Shown in pieces: positions 7,630 through 16,217 of a DNA stretch of 64,000 nt; position 1 is the stretch's first letter, and every line of letters starts with the position of its first letter. The notes beneath the pieces were generated by a model. That model did not search any database. It had not been told where the DNA came from and saw nothing but the letters and a program-made list of their open reading frames with translations. This DNA is from Phycisphaerales bacterium (GTDB taxonomy: Bacteria; Planctomycetota; Phycisphaerae; Phycisphaerales; SM1A02). The stretch lies in NCBI GenBank assembly GCA_030748455.1, contig JASMLY010000053.1:37444-101443 (forward strand), read 5' to 3'. Position numbers and translations under genes: made by a program.

Positions 7630-8370
7630 GTGAGCAGTTCCTTCTCTACCCTATGTAGCGACTTTTATGTGAACCAAAAAATTTCACTTTGTGTCGATAT
7701 GCCAAAAGTAAAGGAAGCGGCATCGGATGTCTTTGATCGTATTCGTAAGGAAGTACCGGAGTTTGATCGTATTCGTCCCTTCGACAACGAACTCGCGATG
7801 GAAACATCGGAAGTTGATGGCAGGTATCAATGGGTCGGGCTACGCCCTCGGTCGATTGGGTCCGGAAGCGTAAATCCTGTACAGATAGAAGACGCGTATC
7901 ATTTGCATCGTTTGCTTCTTGAATTGATGCCCTATTATCTTTCCGTTACGCCACTCAATATCGAGTTTATTGAATTGGTGTTTGGTTTTGATTTGCCAGC
8001 GAGAGAAAATAGAAACGAAGTTGTGATGCGTTCACTGATGGGAAACACGCCATTTGCTTCGCTCGTCGATACGGATGGAGAGCCACTTCTTGACGTGCAA
8101 CCGCGTTTGGGTTTCGCACTGAATGAGTCGTGCGATTTGCAAGCATTTATCGAAGTAAAAACAAGGACTTCCGCAGCTGAAGCTGCCTCACAGTTGTATC
8201 AAGATGAACCAATCAGTGTGTTTTTAACAGTCAGAAGAAACGGACCATTGAACAACGAGGATGAGTTCGTCAATACCTTCGGAACTCTTGCTGGGCATAT
8301 CGAACATATTGCCGAGCACCGCGTAATCCCCGATGTTGTAGTTCCGTTGCACCAAGCTATTGGGATTTGA
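7630..8370 (+). CDS. Unknown protein, about 246 residues
   Basis: I do not recognise this protein. It is soluble, with no signal or membrane segment, and is mixed alpha/beta. The segment NQKISLCVDMPKVKEAASDV near the N-terminus looks like a strand followed by a helix. The centre holds LNIEFIELVFGFDLPAREN and GNTPFASLVDTDGEPLLD. The start is uncertain. GTG at 7630, two bases after the DUF418 stop, keeps the first strand; ATG at 7699 would give 223 residues and ATG at 7570 would overlap DUF418. It is followed in translationally coupled fashion by a 64-residue protein, so the two may act together. Confidence 0.6.
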   Translation: MSSSFSTLCSDFYVNQKISLCVDMPKVKEAASDVFDRIRKEVPEFDRIRPFDNELAMETSEVDGRYQWVGLRPRSIGSGSVNPVQIEDAYHLHRLLLELMPYYLSVTPLNIEFIELVFGFDLPARENRNEVVMRSLMGNTPFASLVDTDGEPLLDVQPRLGFALNESCDLQAFIEVKTRTSAAEAASQLYQDEPISVFLTVRRNGPLNNEDEFVNTFGTLAGHIEHIAEHRVIPDVVVPLHQAIGI

Positions 8371-8561
8371 CAGCCAAGGTGGTCGCATTAGATGAAACAC
8401 GAGCAAGCATATCGTACGAGAGCATTGATTACATGCTAAGCGAATTGACAGAAGATCAACGTGTAAAAGTAGGATCAATCATAGATCAATGGAAAACGGC
8501 TGCTGATACTATTGAGACAGACAGGCTAGTGAACGTATTCCCGTCGCCCTATGTGTATTGA
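8367..8561 (+). CDS. Small unknown protein, 64 residues
   Basis: This frame starts with TTG at 8367, which overlaps the TGA of the upstream gene (ttga), a typical coupling arrangement. The protein is acidic and helical (ESIDYMLSELTEDQRVKVG, then WKTAADTIETD) with no membrane segment. No known family is recognised. The coupling to the unknown gene upstream suggests a shared role. Confidence 0.55.
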   Translation: MTAKVVALDETRASISYESIDYMLSELTEDQRVKVGSIIDQWKTAADTIETDRLVNVFPSPYVY

Positions 8562-8563
8562 AT

Positions 8564-9436
8564 TCAGTGAAACATTCCAAGAACTTTGCTTGGTTGTTCG
8601 CTATTGCCAGTGATGCAACTTAAGCGGGCTGATTCGCAAAGTGCAAGAATGCGAGGCGCGTCAGCAGAATGCTCTGGTTGTTCTTCGGTGATCCCAGATG
8701 CGATGAGTGATGCGAGAGAAGTTGTGCCATCATCTACTGTTACTGTATGGTCATTGCCGAGGACGAGAACTTCGCGTTTCCAATGTGATTGGTCGCTCAA
8801 CAAAAGAGTCGCGCAGCGCTGATCACCAAAACGTAATTGGACGGTCATGTTGCCTCGCAATTTGTTTGGTTCCTCAGGAATTGTTCCTCCACTATGAAAC
8901 GCGTGCACGAGGTCGGGTGTACCGAGATAGTGATCTATAAAGTCCATCGCATCGAACAATCGTGACCAGAGCGTTCCTTCGTGCTCAGCGCACAAGAGGG
9001 AGCAATGTGCAGCGGCAGGCATTCCAAACTGATCTGTCTCATCGAGGATTTGTCCAAACCCAATGGATCGTCTCATGAGTGGAACAAATTTTGCGGCTGG
9101 AGTTTTCCCCGCTTCATCCATCAACAAGTTTATCTCTCCTGAAAGTGGAGTTGTCGTGATGGTGGGTTTTGCCCGATGACGTAAGAGTTCGCAAAGAGAA
9201 TGTTCGTATGAACCAGCTTCGCTGATCAGAAAAAAAGCATCCTGAAAGTTCGTTGCCATGGAGCGAATATCATCACACTTGTCAATTTTTAGGGCTGAAG
9301 AAAGTTCTGTTGCGTCGTCGATGTTTGAAGAACCAACTGCAACAAGTTTTACTTTTGCTTCTTTTACGACGTCCTTTAACAACTGTTTTTGAGAAGGATG
9401 AATCCAAGCAACGAGATGGGGGTATGCAGCAGGCAT
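8564..9436 (-). CDS. Gfo/Idh/MocA-like oxidoreductase (divergent)
   Basis: This is a 290-residue protein. The frame is open further upstream, but that extension would run into the RNase P RNA gene. The ATG at 9436 is preferred because TACACT ends 7 bases before it, fitting a leaderless transcript. The middle (AFFLISEAGSYEHSLCELLRHRAKPTITTTPLSGE in two parts) and the end (ALCESARLSC, SEQPSKVLGMF) resemble the Gfo/Idh/MocA dehydrogenase fold. The usual N-terminal GxGxxG NAD(P) loop is missing and only VAVGSSN is seen. It may therefore be a shortened or non-catalytic relative. Confidence in the coding call is high, in the family moderate. Confidence 0.65.
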   Translation of the reverse strand: MPAAYPHLVAWIHPSQKQLLKDVVKEAKVKLVAVGSSNIDDATELSSALKIDKCDDIRSMATNFQDAFFLISEAGSYEHSLCELLRHRAKPTITTTPLSGEINLLMDEAGKTPAAKFVPLMRRSIGFGQILDETDQFGMPAAAHCSLLCAEHEGTLWSRLFDAMDFIDHYLGTPDLVHAFHSGGTIPEEPNKLRGNMTVQLRFGDQRCATLLLSDQSHWKREVLVLGNDHTVTVDDGTTSLASLIASGITEEQPEHSADAPRILALCESARLSCITGNSEQPSKVLGMFH

Positions 9437-9443
9437 ACTGCGC

Positions 9444-9449
9444 AGTGTA
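9444..9449 (-). promoter_or_regulatory. -10 box of the Gfo/Idh-like gene
   Basis: TACACT on the minus strand ends 7 bases before the ATG at 9436, as expected for a leaderless transcript. It lies about 22 bases from the divergent -10 box of rnpB. Confidence 0.5.
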
Positions 9450-9470
9450 CCGTTGAATTCAAATCTCCCG

Positions 9471-9476
9471 TACAAT
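9471..9476 (+). promoter_or_regulatory. -10 box of rnpB
   Basis: TACAAT ends about six bases before the first paired base of the RNase P RNA, placing the transcription start at ~9482-9483. No clear -35 with good spacing is visible. Confidence 0.6.
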
Positions 9477-9481
9477 ACGTA

Positions 9482-9850
<369 letters not shown>

Positions 9851-9860
9851 CGATCACGAG

Positions 9861-9891
9861 CAGCCCCCTTAAGCGAAAGCTGAGGGGGCTG
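9861..9891. terminator. Hairpin terminator between rnpB and the M28 peptidase gene
   Basis: A GC-rich hairpin with the arms cagcccccttaagc and gctgagggggctg around a GAAA loop follows rnpB by 10 bases. It precedes the stop codon of the convergent gene by 5 bases. It lacks a long T-run, so it may depend partly on structure, but it can serve both directions. Confidence 0.75.
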
Positions 9892-9896
9892 TCCCC

Positions 9897-11771
9897 TTAT
9901 GGTGCTCGAAGTGTGACATCGATTGTGATGTTCTTGCGTTCGCGTTGTACGGTGAATGTGACGACATCACCTGGGCTAGATGATTTCAGTAACTCCATGA
10001 GTTTTTTCCCTCCCGTAAGTTCGGTCTCTCCCCATGCGAGCAAAACATCACCGGCTTGCAGACCTGCATCCTCTGCGCATGTTCCTTCGCTCACGCCGGT
10101 GAGCAGAATCCCAGTTTCAAGTTGTTCTGTATATGAGGGATGCACGCCAAGTCGAACAGGCGATGACATTTTTGTTGCACGGTTGGAATTCGTTTTTGTA
10201 TTTGTAGTGAACGCCACCTTTGGTTCGTCTACGAGTACATTGGCGAACGCTTCAACAAGTTCAATGACATGTGCTGCACCTGCAGGATTTATCGTGTGTG
10301 GCCTGTCTCTTGGTGTATGGTATTCATCACTCAAGCCAGTGAAAAAGAAGAGAACGGGGATGTCTTGTGCATAAAAATTTGTATGATCGGAGGGACCGGT
10401 ACCCCCAGTTGTCAGACTTGCTGAGAGGGTTGATTTTTCAACAATTTTCGGTATGAGAGTTTCAAACTCTATTGCTGTACCAGTTCCAGAGATGGAAACA
10501 TTGTTGTCGCGAAGCCTGCCAACCATATCCATATTGATCATGACATTGATCTCTTCGAGGTTCATGATCGGATCATCAACAAAAGTTGCGGATCCATAGA
10601 GTCCAGCTTCTTCTCCATCAAACAATAGAAACAACACTGAGCGGAGCGATTCATCATCACTTTCTTGATAGGAATCTGACAGTAATCCTGCCAAAACTAA
10701 AACAGCAGCAGTTCCAGAAGCATTATCGTCTGCGCCCACATGCAAAACACCAGGAGAAGATGTGCCTGTGTATCCGAAGCCTAGATGGTCGTAATGTCCA
10801 CCAACGACCACCCATTCCTCTGCAAGGGCACCTCGGCCTTGTAGGATCCCACCAATATTTTTAGCCTGCATTGCAGTAGACTCAAGGGTTGTTTCAAGCC
10901 GAACCATCGCATCAAGTTGTTTGGTGGTAACACTGCCAGAATCAGCATCCAGTTGCAGAGCCTCGAGTTGATCTGAGCCACCAACTAGGGCACGAGCAGT
11001 TTCTAGATCAAACTGTACAACTGGAATTGTCGTAGAACCGAAGCGGTTTGAACGATTGAGTTCAAGACCTCGCCGACCATCTCTACAATTTGGAGGGTTC
11101 ACTAGGATGACACCCTCTGCTCCTCGGTCGATGACAGCCTGCATTTTCTCTCGGATCGCACTCTTTGGACCAAACCGTCGCCCTGACCATAGACTCACAC
11201 CTTCATCGTCGAGTGGCTCGTACCGAAGCATCAGTGCGATCTGCCCAGTCAAGTCTGTGTCTGCATCGAAACTCGAATACCCAACCTCTTGATTTTCAAT
11301 TGCGTATCCAACAAATGTTACAGGTGCTTCAACAGTTCCGCTTCCACTGTTCCCTAATACGACAAAGTCGGTGCGCTCTCTGAGTTTTTGATCACCAATT
11401 GTTGCAAGTGCGTGCGTGACCTCGGGTGCAGTACTGTCTAATGCAAACTGAAATGGTTGAAACCATGAACCAGCAAATGCAGGTTGCAACCCGTCTTGTT
11501 CAAGATTCCATACGATGTACTCGCCTGCCAAAGTAGAGCCAGTACTCCCAGGCGATCGGCCAGCAAGCCATGGGTTTGCAAGGAGTGAGACGTGCTCTTG
11601 GAATTCAATTGCCAGCGGACCTGCGGCTTCATAGTACGAGTGCAACGTTTCGTCTGTCACTGTTCCATCTGGATTGAAACCCATGACTGACTGAGGTCCA
11701 TCAATCGTCGTTCCAGATGGGCTGATCGTCATAGAAGTGGCTAAAATAGTTATAAAAATTGAGGGATTCAT
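9897..11771 (-). CDS. Exported M28-family zinc peptidase with PA and PDZ domains
   Basis: This is a 624-residue protein. An N-terminal hydrophobic segment (NPSIFITILATSMTISPSG) suggests export. A PA-like insert lies around residues 150-240 (LTGQIALMLRYEPL, then VIDRGAEGVILVN). The M28 catalytic core has all expected zinc and catalytic residues: GGHYDHLG, GADDNASG, FDGEEAGLYG, NMDMVGR and EYHTPRD. A PDZ domain ends the protein (GILLTGVSEGTCAEDAGLQ, AGDVLLAWGETELTG). Family knowledge points to an aminopeptidase active in the periplasm or at the surface, with the PDZ domain binding protein ends. TATATT ends 6 bases before the ATG, suggesting a leaderless transcript. The promoter region is shared with gcvPA. 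Confidence 0.92.
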   Translation of the reverse strand: MNPSIFITILATSMTISPSGTTIDGPQSVMGFNPDGTVTDETLHSYYEAAGPLAIEFQEHVSLLANPWLAGRSPGSTGSTLAGEYIVWNLEQDGLQPAFAGSWFQPFQFALDSTAPEVTHALATIGDQKLRERTDFVVLGNSGSGTVEAPVTFVGYAIENQEVGYSSFDADTDLTGQIALMLRYEPLDDEGVSLWSGRRFGPKSAIREKMQAVIDRGAEGVILVNPPNCRDGRRGLELNRSNRFGSTTIPVVQFDLETARALVGGSDQLEALQLDADSGSVTTKQLDAMVRLETTLESTAMQAKNIGGILQGRGALAEEWVVVGGHYDHLGFGYTGTSSPGVLHVGADDNASGTAAVLVLAGLLSDSYQESDDESLRSVLFLLFDGEEAGLYGSATFVDDPIMNLEEINVMINMDMVGRLRDNNVSISGTGTAIEFETLIPKIVEKSTLSASLTTGGTGPSDHTNFYAQDIPVLFFFTGLSDEYHTPRDRPHTINPAGAAHVIELVEAFANVLVDEPKVAFTTNTKTNSNRATKMSSPVRLGVHPSYTEQLETGILLTGVSEGTCAEDAGLQAGDVLLAWGETELTGGKKLMELLKSSSPGDVVTFTVQRERKNITIDVTLRAP

Positions 11772-11777
11772 AGTCTG

Positions 11778-11783
11778 AATATA
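11778..11783 (-). promoter_or_regulatory. -10 box of the M28 peptidase gene
   Basis: TATATT on the minus strand ends 6 bases before the ATG at 11771. On the plus strand the overlapping TATACT (11780-11785), with TTGAGG 15 bases upstream, may serve gcvPA. Confidence 0.5.
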
Positions 11784-11828
11784 CTACCACTCTGCGATAC
11801 ACTTCCATCTCTCAGGACAAAAATACTT

Positions 11829-13184
11829 ATGGATTACACGCAAATATCTGACAGGCAACGTGGTGAAATGCTTGCGACGATTGGGATTGATCACGTCGAT
11901 CGACTTTTTGATGTCATTCCTGAATCGATCCGCCTTAGAGAGGAACTCGACCTTTCTCCTCCACTCTCTGAGTTAGAGTTACAACGAGGACTCCTCGAGA
12001 TGGCTGCGCACAATGTTGGACCACACAACATGCCTTGTTTTATGGGATGCGGCGCGTATGATCATTTTTATCCGGTATTGATCGATCAACTGATCAGTAG
12101 GGGAGAATTTCTCACTTCCTATACGCCCTACCAAGCAGAAGCATCTCAAGGAACCCTTCAATTATTTTTTGAATTTCAATCCCAGATCGCACGCCTCACT
12201 GGCCTCGATATTGCAAACGCTAGTTTGTACGACGGAGCAACTGCAGTCGCTGAAGCAGCTATTTTAGCAGTCAACACGACACGGCGACACACGATACTTG
12301 TTGCATCAACGCTTCACCCAGAATACCTTGCTGTACTGAAGACCTGTCTTTCCGATTTGCATGTTTCGATTACAGAACTTGAATCTACAGGCGGAACAGT
12401 ATCACCTGAAACTGTCAAGAACAACATGCACGATGATGTTGCAGCAGTCATCGTACAGTCACCAAACATTTGGGGGCAGATCGAAAATTGGGAAGGGTGT
12501 TTTGAAGTTGCACATACCGATTCGAAAACAGTTGCAATCGCAGTCTTCAATCCCATCGCTTGTGGGTTAGTAAAAAAACCTGGGGAGTGTGGAGCTGATA
12601 TCGCAGCAGGCGAGGGGCAACCACTTGGGAATCCGTTGAGTCTTGGCGGTCCTTATCTTGGTTTACTCGCGGCAAAAGAAAAATTTATTCGGAAAATGCC
12701 CGGTCGCCTTGTGGGAATGACCACAGACAACGATGGGAGACGTGCATTTTGCTTGACATTGCAAACTCGTGAGCAGCACATTCGTGGTGAAAAAGCGACG
12801 AGTAATGTCTGTACCAATCAAGGCTTGATTGCAATGCGTGCATCCATGTTTATGACTACGCTCGGGGCAGATGGGTTGGCAGAAATGGCGAGTCAGTGTT
12901 GGCACAAGTCGCACTATTTAGCTGAGCAAATCAACGCATTAGAAGGTTGGGATTTGAAATTTGATGGTGCTTTTTTCAACGAGTTCACTGTTGCATGCCC
13001 AGTTGATGTAACACGTGTCGTTGATGCAGGAAAGGAGCGGGGTCTCCTTGTTGGTGTGGCAGCTCGTGGGCGGCGTTTACGAAAAATTTCAGAGGAAAAC
13101 GATCTGATTATTGCAGTGACAGAAAAACGCACGCGTCACGAGATGGATGCGTTGGTTTCTCTCTTTGCGGAGGTATCGTCGTGA
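11829..13184 (+). CDS. gcvPA: Glycine dehydrogenase (decarboxylating) subunit 1
   Basis: This 451-residue protein is the N-terminal half of the P protein in organisms with a split enzyme. With GcvPB it decarboxylates glycine and passes the aminomethyl group to the lipoyl H protein. Visible family features are MPCFMGCGAYDHFYP, EFLTSYTPYQAEASQGTLQ, NASLYDGATAVAEA and, near the C-terminus, RRLRKISEENDL. The gene overlaps gcvPB by 4 bases. No gcvT or gcvH is adjacent and the short upstream region (57 bases) has no room for a glycine riboswitch. The 5' untranslated region is short. Confidence 0.96.
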   Translation: MDYTQISDRQRGEMLATIGIDHVDRLFDVIPESIRLREELDLSPPLSELELQRGLLEMAAHNVGPHNMPCFMGCGAYDHFYPVLIDQLISRGEFLTSYTPYQAEASQGTLQLFFEFQSQIARLTGLDIANASLYDGATAVAEAAILAVNTTRRHTILVASTLHPEYLAVLKTCLSDLHVSITELESTGGTVSPETVKNNMHDDVAAVIVQSPNIWGQIENWEGCFEVAHTDSKTVAIAVFNPIACGLVKKPGECGADIAAGEGQPLGNPLSLGGPYLGLLAAKEKFIRKMPGRLVGMTTDNDGRRAFCLTLQTREQHIRGEKATSNVCTNQGLIAMRASMFMTTLGADGLAEMASQCWHKSHYLAEQINALEGWDLKFDGAFFNEFTVACPVDVTRVVDAGKERGLLVGVAARGRRLRKISEENDLIIAVTEKRTRHEMDALVSLFAEVSS

Positions 13185-14695
13185 CGATGGTGATGGAACA
13201 AGAACACAATTCAATGATTCACCCTTCACGCGGGGAGCGCCCAGCGGAACCCCTTATTTTTGAAAAACACGTTGAGCGTGTTTGTGGTGTAGATCTACCA
13301 CCACTCGATGTACATGAGACAGAAGTCCCCGATGGTTTACTTGGAAGTGGGGTACGTTTGCCAAGTATTGGACAGCACGATGTGATGGCGCATTACACGC
13401 ATCTTTCAGATCGGAATTTTTCAGTTGATGGGAATTTTTATCCACTCGGTTCGTGCACGATGAAACATAATCCACGAATCAACGAGTGGGCAGCATCACT
13501 TCAGGGCTTTTCCTGCCTCCATCCACTTCAAGATGAAGATAGCATTCAAGGAGCGCTTCGTTTGTTGTATGAAACAAGAACGATGCTTGAGGAGATTTCA
13601 GGGTTGCATGAAGTTTCTCTGCAGCCTGCTGCAGGTGCACACGGTGAATTCACTGCACTTAAAGTGATTCGTGCTTTTTTCGTCGATCATGGACAACCAC
13701 AACGAACAGTTGTATTAGCACCAGATACAGCGCACGGAACGAACCCAGCATCATGCACGATGTGTGGTGCATCAGTTCGAAAAGTTCGGACGATCGACGG
13801 GCACACGGATCTCTCGCATTTGAAAGAAGTCATTGAAGAAGTGGGCGCAGAAAATGTCGCTGCATTTATGATTACTAATCCAAGCACTGCTGGGCTCTTT
13901 GATCCTGCGATTAAGGAAATGGCAGAGATTGTGCATGGTGCTGGTGCTAAAGTGTACCTCGATGGGGCGAACATGAATGCGTTACTTGGACGAGTAAAAC
14001 CGAGTGATTTTGGTGCTGATGCAATGCACTACAACACGCACAAGACCTTCAGCACGCCGCATGGTGGTGGGGGGCCAGGTAGTGGACCCATTGCAGTAAC
14101 TGAAGAGTTAGCTCCCTATCTGCCCGTACCACAAGTGATGATGTCAGATGATGGAAGTTTTTATCTCGATCGAGATCGGAAAAAATCGATCGGGAAAGTA
14201 CGAAGTTTTATTGGCCAATTTGGCGTACTCGTTCGGTGTTGGACGTACATGAGTGCTTGTGGAGCGGAAGGGTTACGAAATGTTGCGGACACGGCTGTTC
14301 TCAATGCAAATTACCTTGCAACACGGCTTCAGAATGTATATTCCATGCCGTTTTTCAACCCCTCAAATGGTGAATACTGTGCGCATGAGTTCGTGACAGT
14401 TCCAACTGAATTACTCAACAAGGGTGTTACACTCGTCGAGCTCGCAAAGCGAATGATCGATTTCGGTGTGCACCCACCAACGATGCATTGGCCAGTGCAT
14501 GATTGCTTGATGGTCGAGCCAACTGAAACAGAATCGAAACAAGCACTTGATCGATTTGTCGATGTCATGCTGCAAATTGCAGAAGAAATCGAACAGAGTA
14601 TTGATGATGTCAAAAACGCACCACTCGTTTCAGACGTTGCTCGGGTAGATGAAGTAAGCGCAGCAAGAAAACCCATACTTACATGGTTGGATTAA
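13181..14695 (+). CDS. gcvPB: Glycine dehydrogenase (decarboxylating) subunit 2
   Basis: This 504-residue protein is the PLP-binding half of the split P protein. The PLP lysine is in HYNTHKTFSTPHGGGGPGSG (residue ~290). Other signatures are NFYPLGSCTMKHNPR, SLQPAAGAHGE, DTAHGTNPAS and NPSTAGLFD. The start is GTG at 13181, overlapping the gcvPA stop; ATG codons at 13187 and 13193 are alternatives. Its stop overlaps the stop of the convergent pgpA by 3 bases. Confidence 0.96.
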   Translation: MTMVMEQEHNSMIHPSRGERPAEPLIFEKHVERVCGVDLPPLDVHETEVPDGLLGSGVRLPSIGQHDVMAHYTHLSDRNFSVDGNFYPLGSCTMKHNPRINEWAASLQGFSCLHPLQDEDSIQGALRLLYETRTMLEEISGLHEVSLQPAAGAHGEFTALKVIRAFFVDHGQPQRTVVLAPDTAHGTNPASCTMCGASVRKVRTIDGHTDLSHLKEVIEEVGAENVAAFMITNPSTAGLFDPAIKEMAEIVHGAGAKVYLDGANMNALLGRVKPSDFGADAMHYNTHKTFSTPHGGGGPGSGPIAVTEELAPYLPVPQVMMSDDGSFYLDRDRKKSIGKVRSFIGQFGVLVRCWTYMSACGAEGLRNVADTAVLNANYLATRLQNVYSMPFFNPSNGEYCAHEFVTVPTELLNKGVTLVELAKRMIDFGVHPPTMHWPVHDCLMVEPTETESKQALDRFVDVMLQIAEEIEQSIDDVKNAPLVSDVARVDEVSAARKPILTWLD

Positions 14696-15195
14696 CCAAG
14701 TAAGGCTGCTGCAAAAAATACGATACATCCAGCAGCGATTCCTGCAAACACATCATCCATCAACACACCCCAGCCATTTGGGAGGGATTGAGCGGCGTTG
14801 ATTGGACCAGGTTTCACGATGTCAAAAAATCGAAACAGCATGAAAGCTAGAATCGCAAGTGAGACCCAAATTTGTGGAGAGACGTGGTTGTGAGGTTCAA
14901 GCCAAGCCATTCCAAGTAGGGCAATGGATTGTCCAGCTGCTTCATCACAGACTACTTGAGGAGGGTCTTTTCTTCCGAAATACGTTTCGTACCACTTTGC
15001 AAGATTGACTGTGATGTAGGAAGAAACTAAAACAACTACCAAAAGAATCGAGATTGTCAGTGCAGGAGGTGACCCAAAATGTCCTAAAACTAAGACAGCG
15101 AACACAGGTTTCAGAGACCCCCATGTTCCAGGTGCTTTTGGGAGTAATCCCAAACCGCCATTTGTGCACCAAAGTAAGTTCCAGTTTTGTTTCAT
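14692..15195 (-). CDS. pgpA: Phosphatidylglycerophosphatase A
   Basis: This 167-residue membrane enzyme removes the terminal phosphate from phosphatidylglycerophosphate to give phosphatidylglycerol. The start at 15195 overlaps the pgsA stop by 4 bases and gives the typical N-terminus with GGLGLLPKAPGTWGSL. The PgpA signatures VVCDEAAGQSIAL, FFDIVKPGPI and GWGVLMDDVFAGI are all present, and about four hydrophobic helices can be seen. Being next to pgsA, it catalyses the next step of the same pathway in one operon. Confidence 0.95.
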   Translation of the reverse strand: MKQNWNLLWCTNGGLGLLPKAPGTWGSLKPVFAVLVLGHFGSPPALTISILLVVVLVSSYITVNLAKWYETYFGRKDPPQVVCDEAAGQSIALLGMAWLEPHNHVSPQIWVSLAILAFMLFRFFDIVKPGPINAAQSLPNGWGVLMDDVFAGIAAGCIVFFAAALLG

Positions 15196-15842
15196 GAAGA
15201 TTGTTGGCGTAACACGTGGCGAAGGCCGGTGATGTATGGGAGTCCTGACCAGAGGGTCACGATCAGCATGAGCCACACAGAGATATCAATCACGAGCATA
15301 ACACTTCGGTGCCGATCGGGATGGCAATTCACGACAAGCAGTAAAACGAGCGGTACCGCGATCGATTGAAGAATCATTTTTGCTTTTCCTGCCCACTTTG
15401 CCCCACCTTTATATCCCTTGGATTCAAGGACATCTCGAATCGCAGTGACGAGAAGTTCACGCGCAATGAGAAGCACTACCATCCATGGGTAGACCCCGCT
15501 TGCCATTGTGAAGAGCCTCTCTTGGGCGATCCACTCTGGAATGCTAAAGCGAGGTCCTGCAAAAAAGATAAAGGCTCCGAGTACAAGAACCTTGTCGCAA
15601 AATGGGTCCATGATTCGCCCAAACATCGATTCAGCATTCCATTTTCTAGCGAGGTACCCGTCTATAAAATCAGTAGTTGCGGCAAGCACGAATAACACGA
15701 TTGCAATATTTCCCCATAGTACGCCTTGCCCTGGAAATCGAAACCCACTCATTGCAAAAAAGAACGCAGCTGCAATAAAAACACGCAAAATCGTGACCAT
15801 GTTGGGTATTCGCTTTTTCAAACTTTCACGCACGGGTTGCAT
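15192..15842 (-). CDS. pgsA: CDP-diacylglycerol-glycerol-3-phosphate 3-phosphatidyltransferase
   Basis: This 216-residue inner-membrane protein makes phosphatidylglycerophosphate from CDP-diacylglycerol and glycerol 3-phosphate. The CDP-alcohol phosphotransferase motif is complete in DFIDGYLARKWN followed by FGRIMDPFCDK (Asp-Gly-x2-Ala-Arg-x8-Gly-x3-Asp-x3-Asp). N-terminal RIPNMVTILRVF is typical. Several transmembrane helices follow, with a basic hydrophilic insert near residues 140-155. It overlaps pgpA by 4 bases. Confidence 0.95.
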   Translation of the reverse strand: MQPVRESLKKRIPNMVTILRVFIAAAFFFAMSGFRFPGQGVLWGNIAIVLFVLAATTDFIDGYLARKWNAESMFGRIMDPFCDKVLVLGAFIFFAGPRFSIPEWIAQERLFTMASGVYPWMVVLLIARELLVTAIRDVLESKGYKGGAKWAGKAKMILQSIAVPLVLLLVVNCHPDRHRSVMLVIDISVWLMLIVTLWSGLPYITGLRHVLRQQSS

Positions 15843-15986
15843 TCTACCCGACCACTGCCTTTTGGCTTACAACGGGACAGTCACTTTGTAACCTCGTGCT
15901 ATAAATGGGGATAGGGACGCTGCCCTTAGGTTTCGTTCGAGACTCCCACGTGTACAAGTTGTGTCAAAGAGGGTTGGTTCCTATGC

Positions 15987-16181
15987 ATGCCCTGTGCTTT
16001 GTTGAAGAGGGTTGTACAAGATGGAGCGAGTTGGCGACACAAGTTGGGTGAAGCGGGATCATCTTCAGAATATGGTGTATTCTTCGGGTCTAATACACGA
16101 CGCAAAGTGGTTGCAAAAAGGCGGTTTTGGGTCTATTCTGCCGCTCTTATCGCCATTTTTGTGGTTATTTCTTTTGCCTGA
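15987..16181 (+). CDS. Possible small tail-anchored membrane protein, 64 residues
   Basis: A 64-codon frame lies between pgsA and nuoJ. It has a basic middle and a single hydrophobic C-terminal segment (FWVYSAALIAIFVVISFA) preceded by KRR, as in tail-anchored proteins. Codon use in the second half resembles the neighbouring genes. No family is recognised, and the start is uncertain because no ribosome site or -10 box is clear. The rest of the 375 bases between pgsA and nuoJ shows no other feature. Confidence 0.4.
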   Translation: MPCALLKRVVQDGASWRHKLGEAGSSSEYGVFFGSNTRRKVVAKRRFWVYSAALIAIFVVISFA

Positions 16182-16217
16182 ACATCCCCTGTATCCCAAG
16201 GTTCAATTCCCTCGTAT

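Noticed and set aside
11772..11828. Glycine riboswitch before gcvPA
   Set aside because: The gap is 57 bases, too short for the aptamer, and the conserved motifs are absent.
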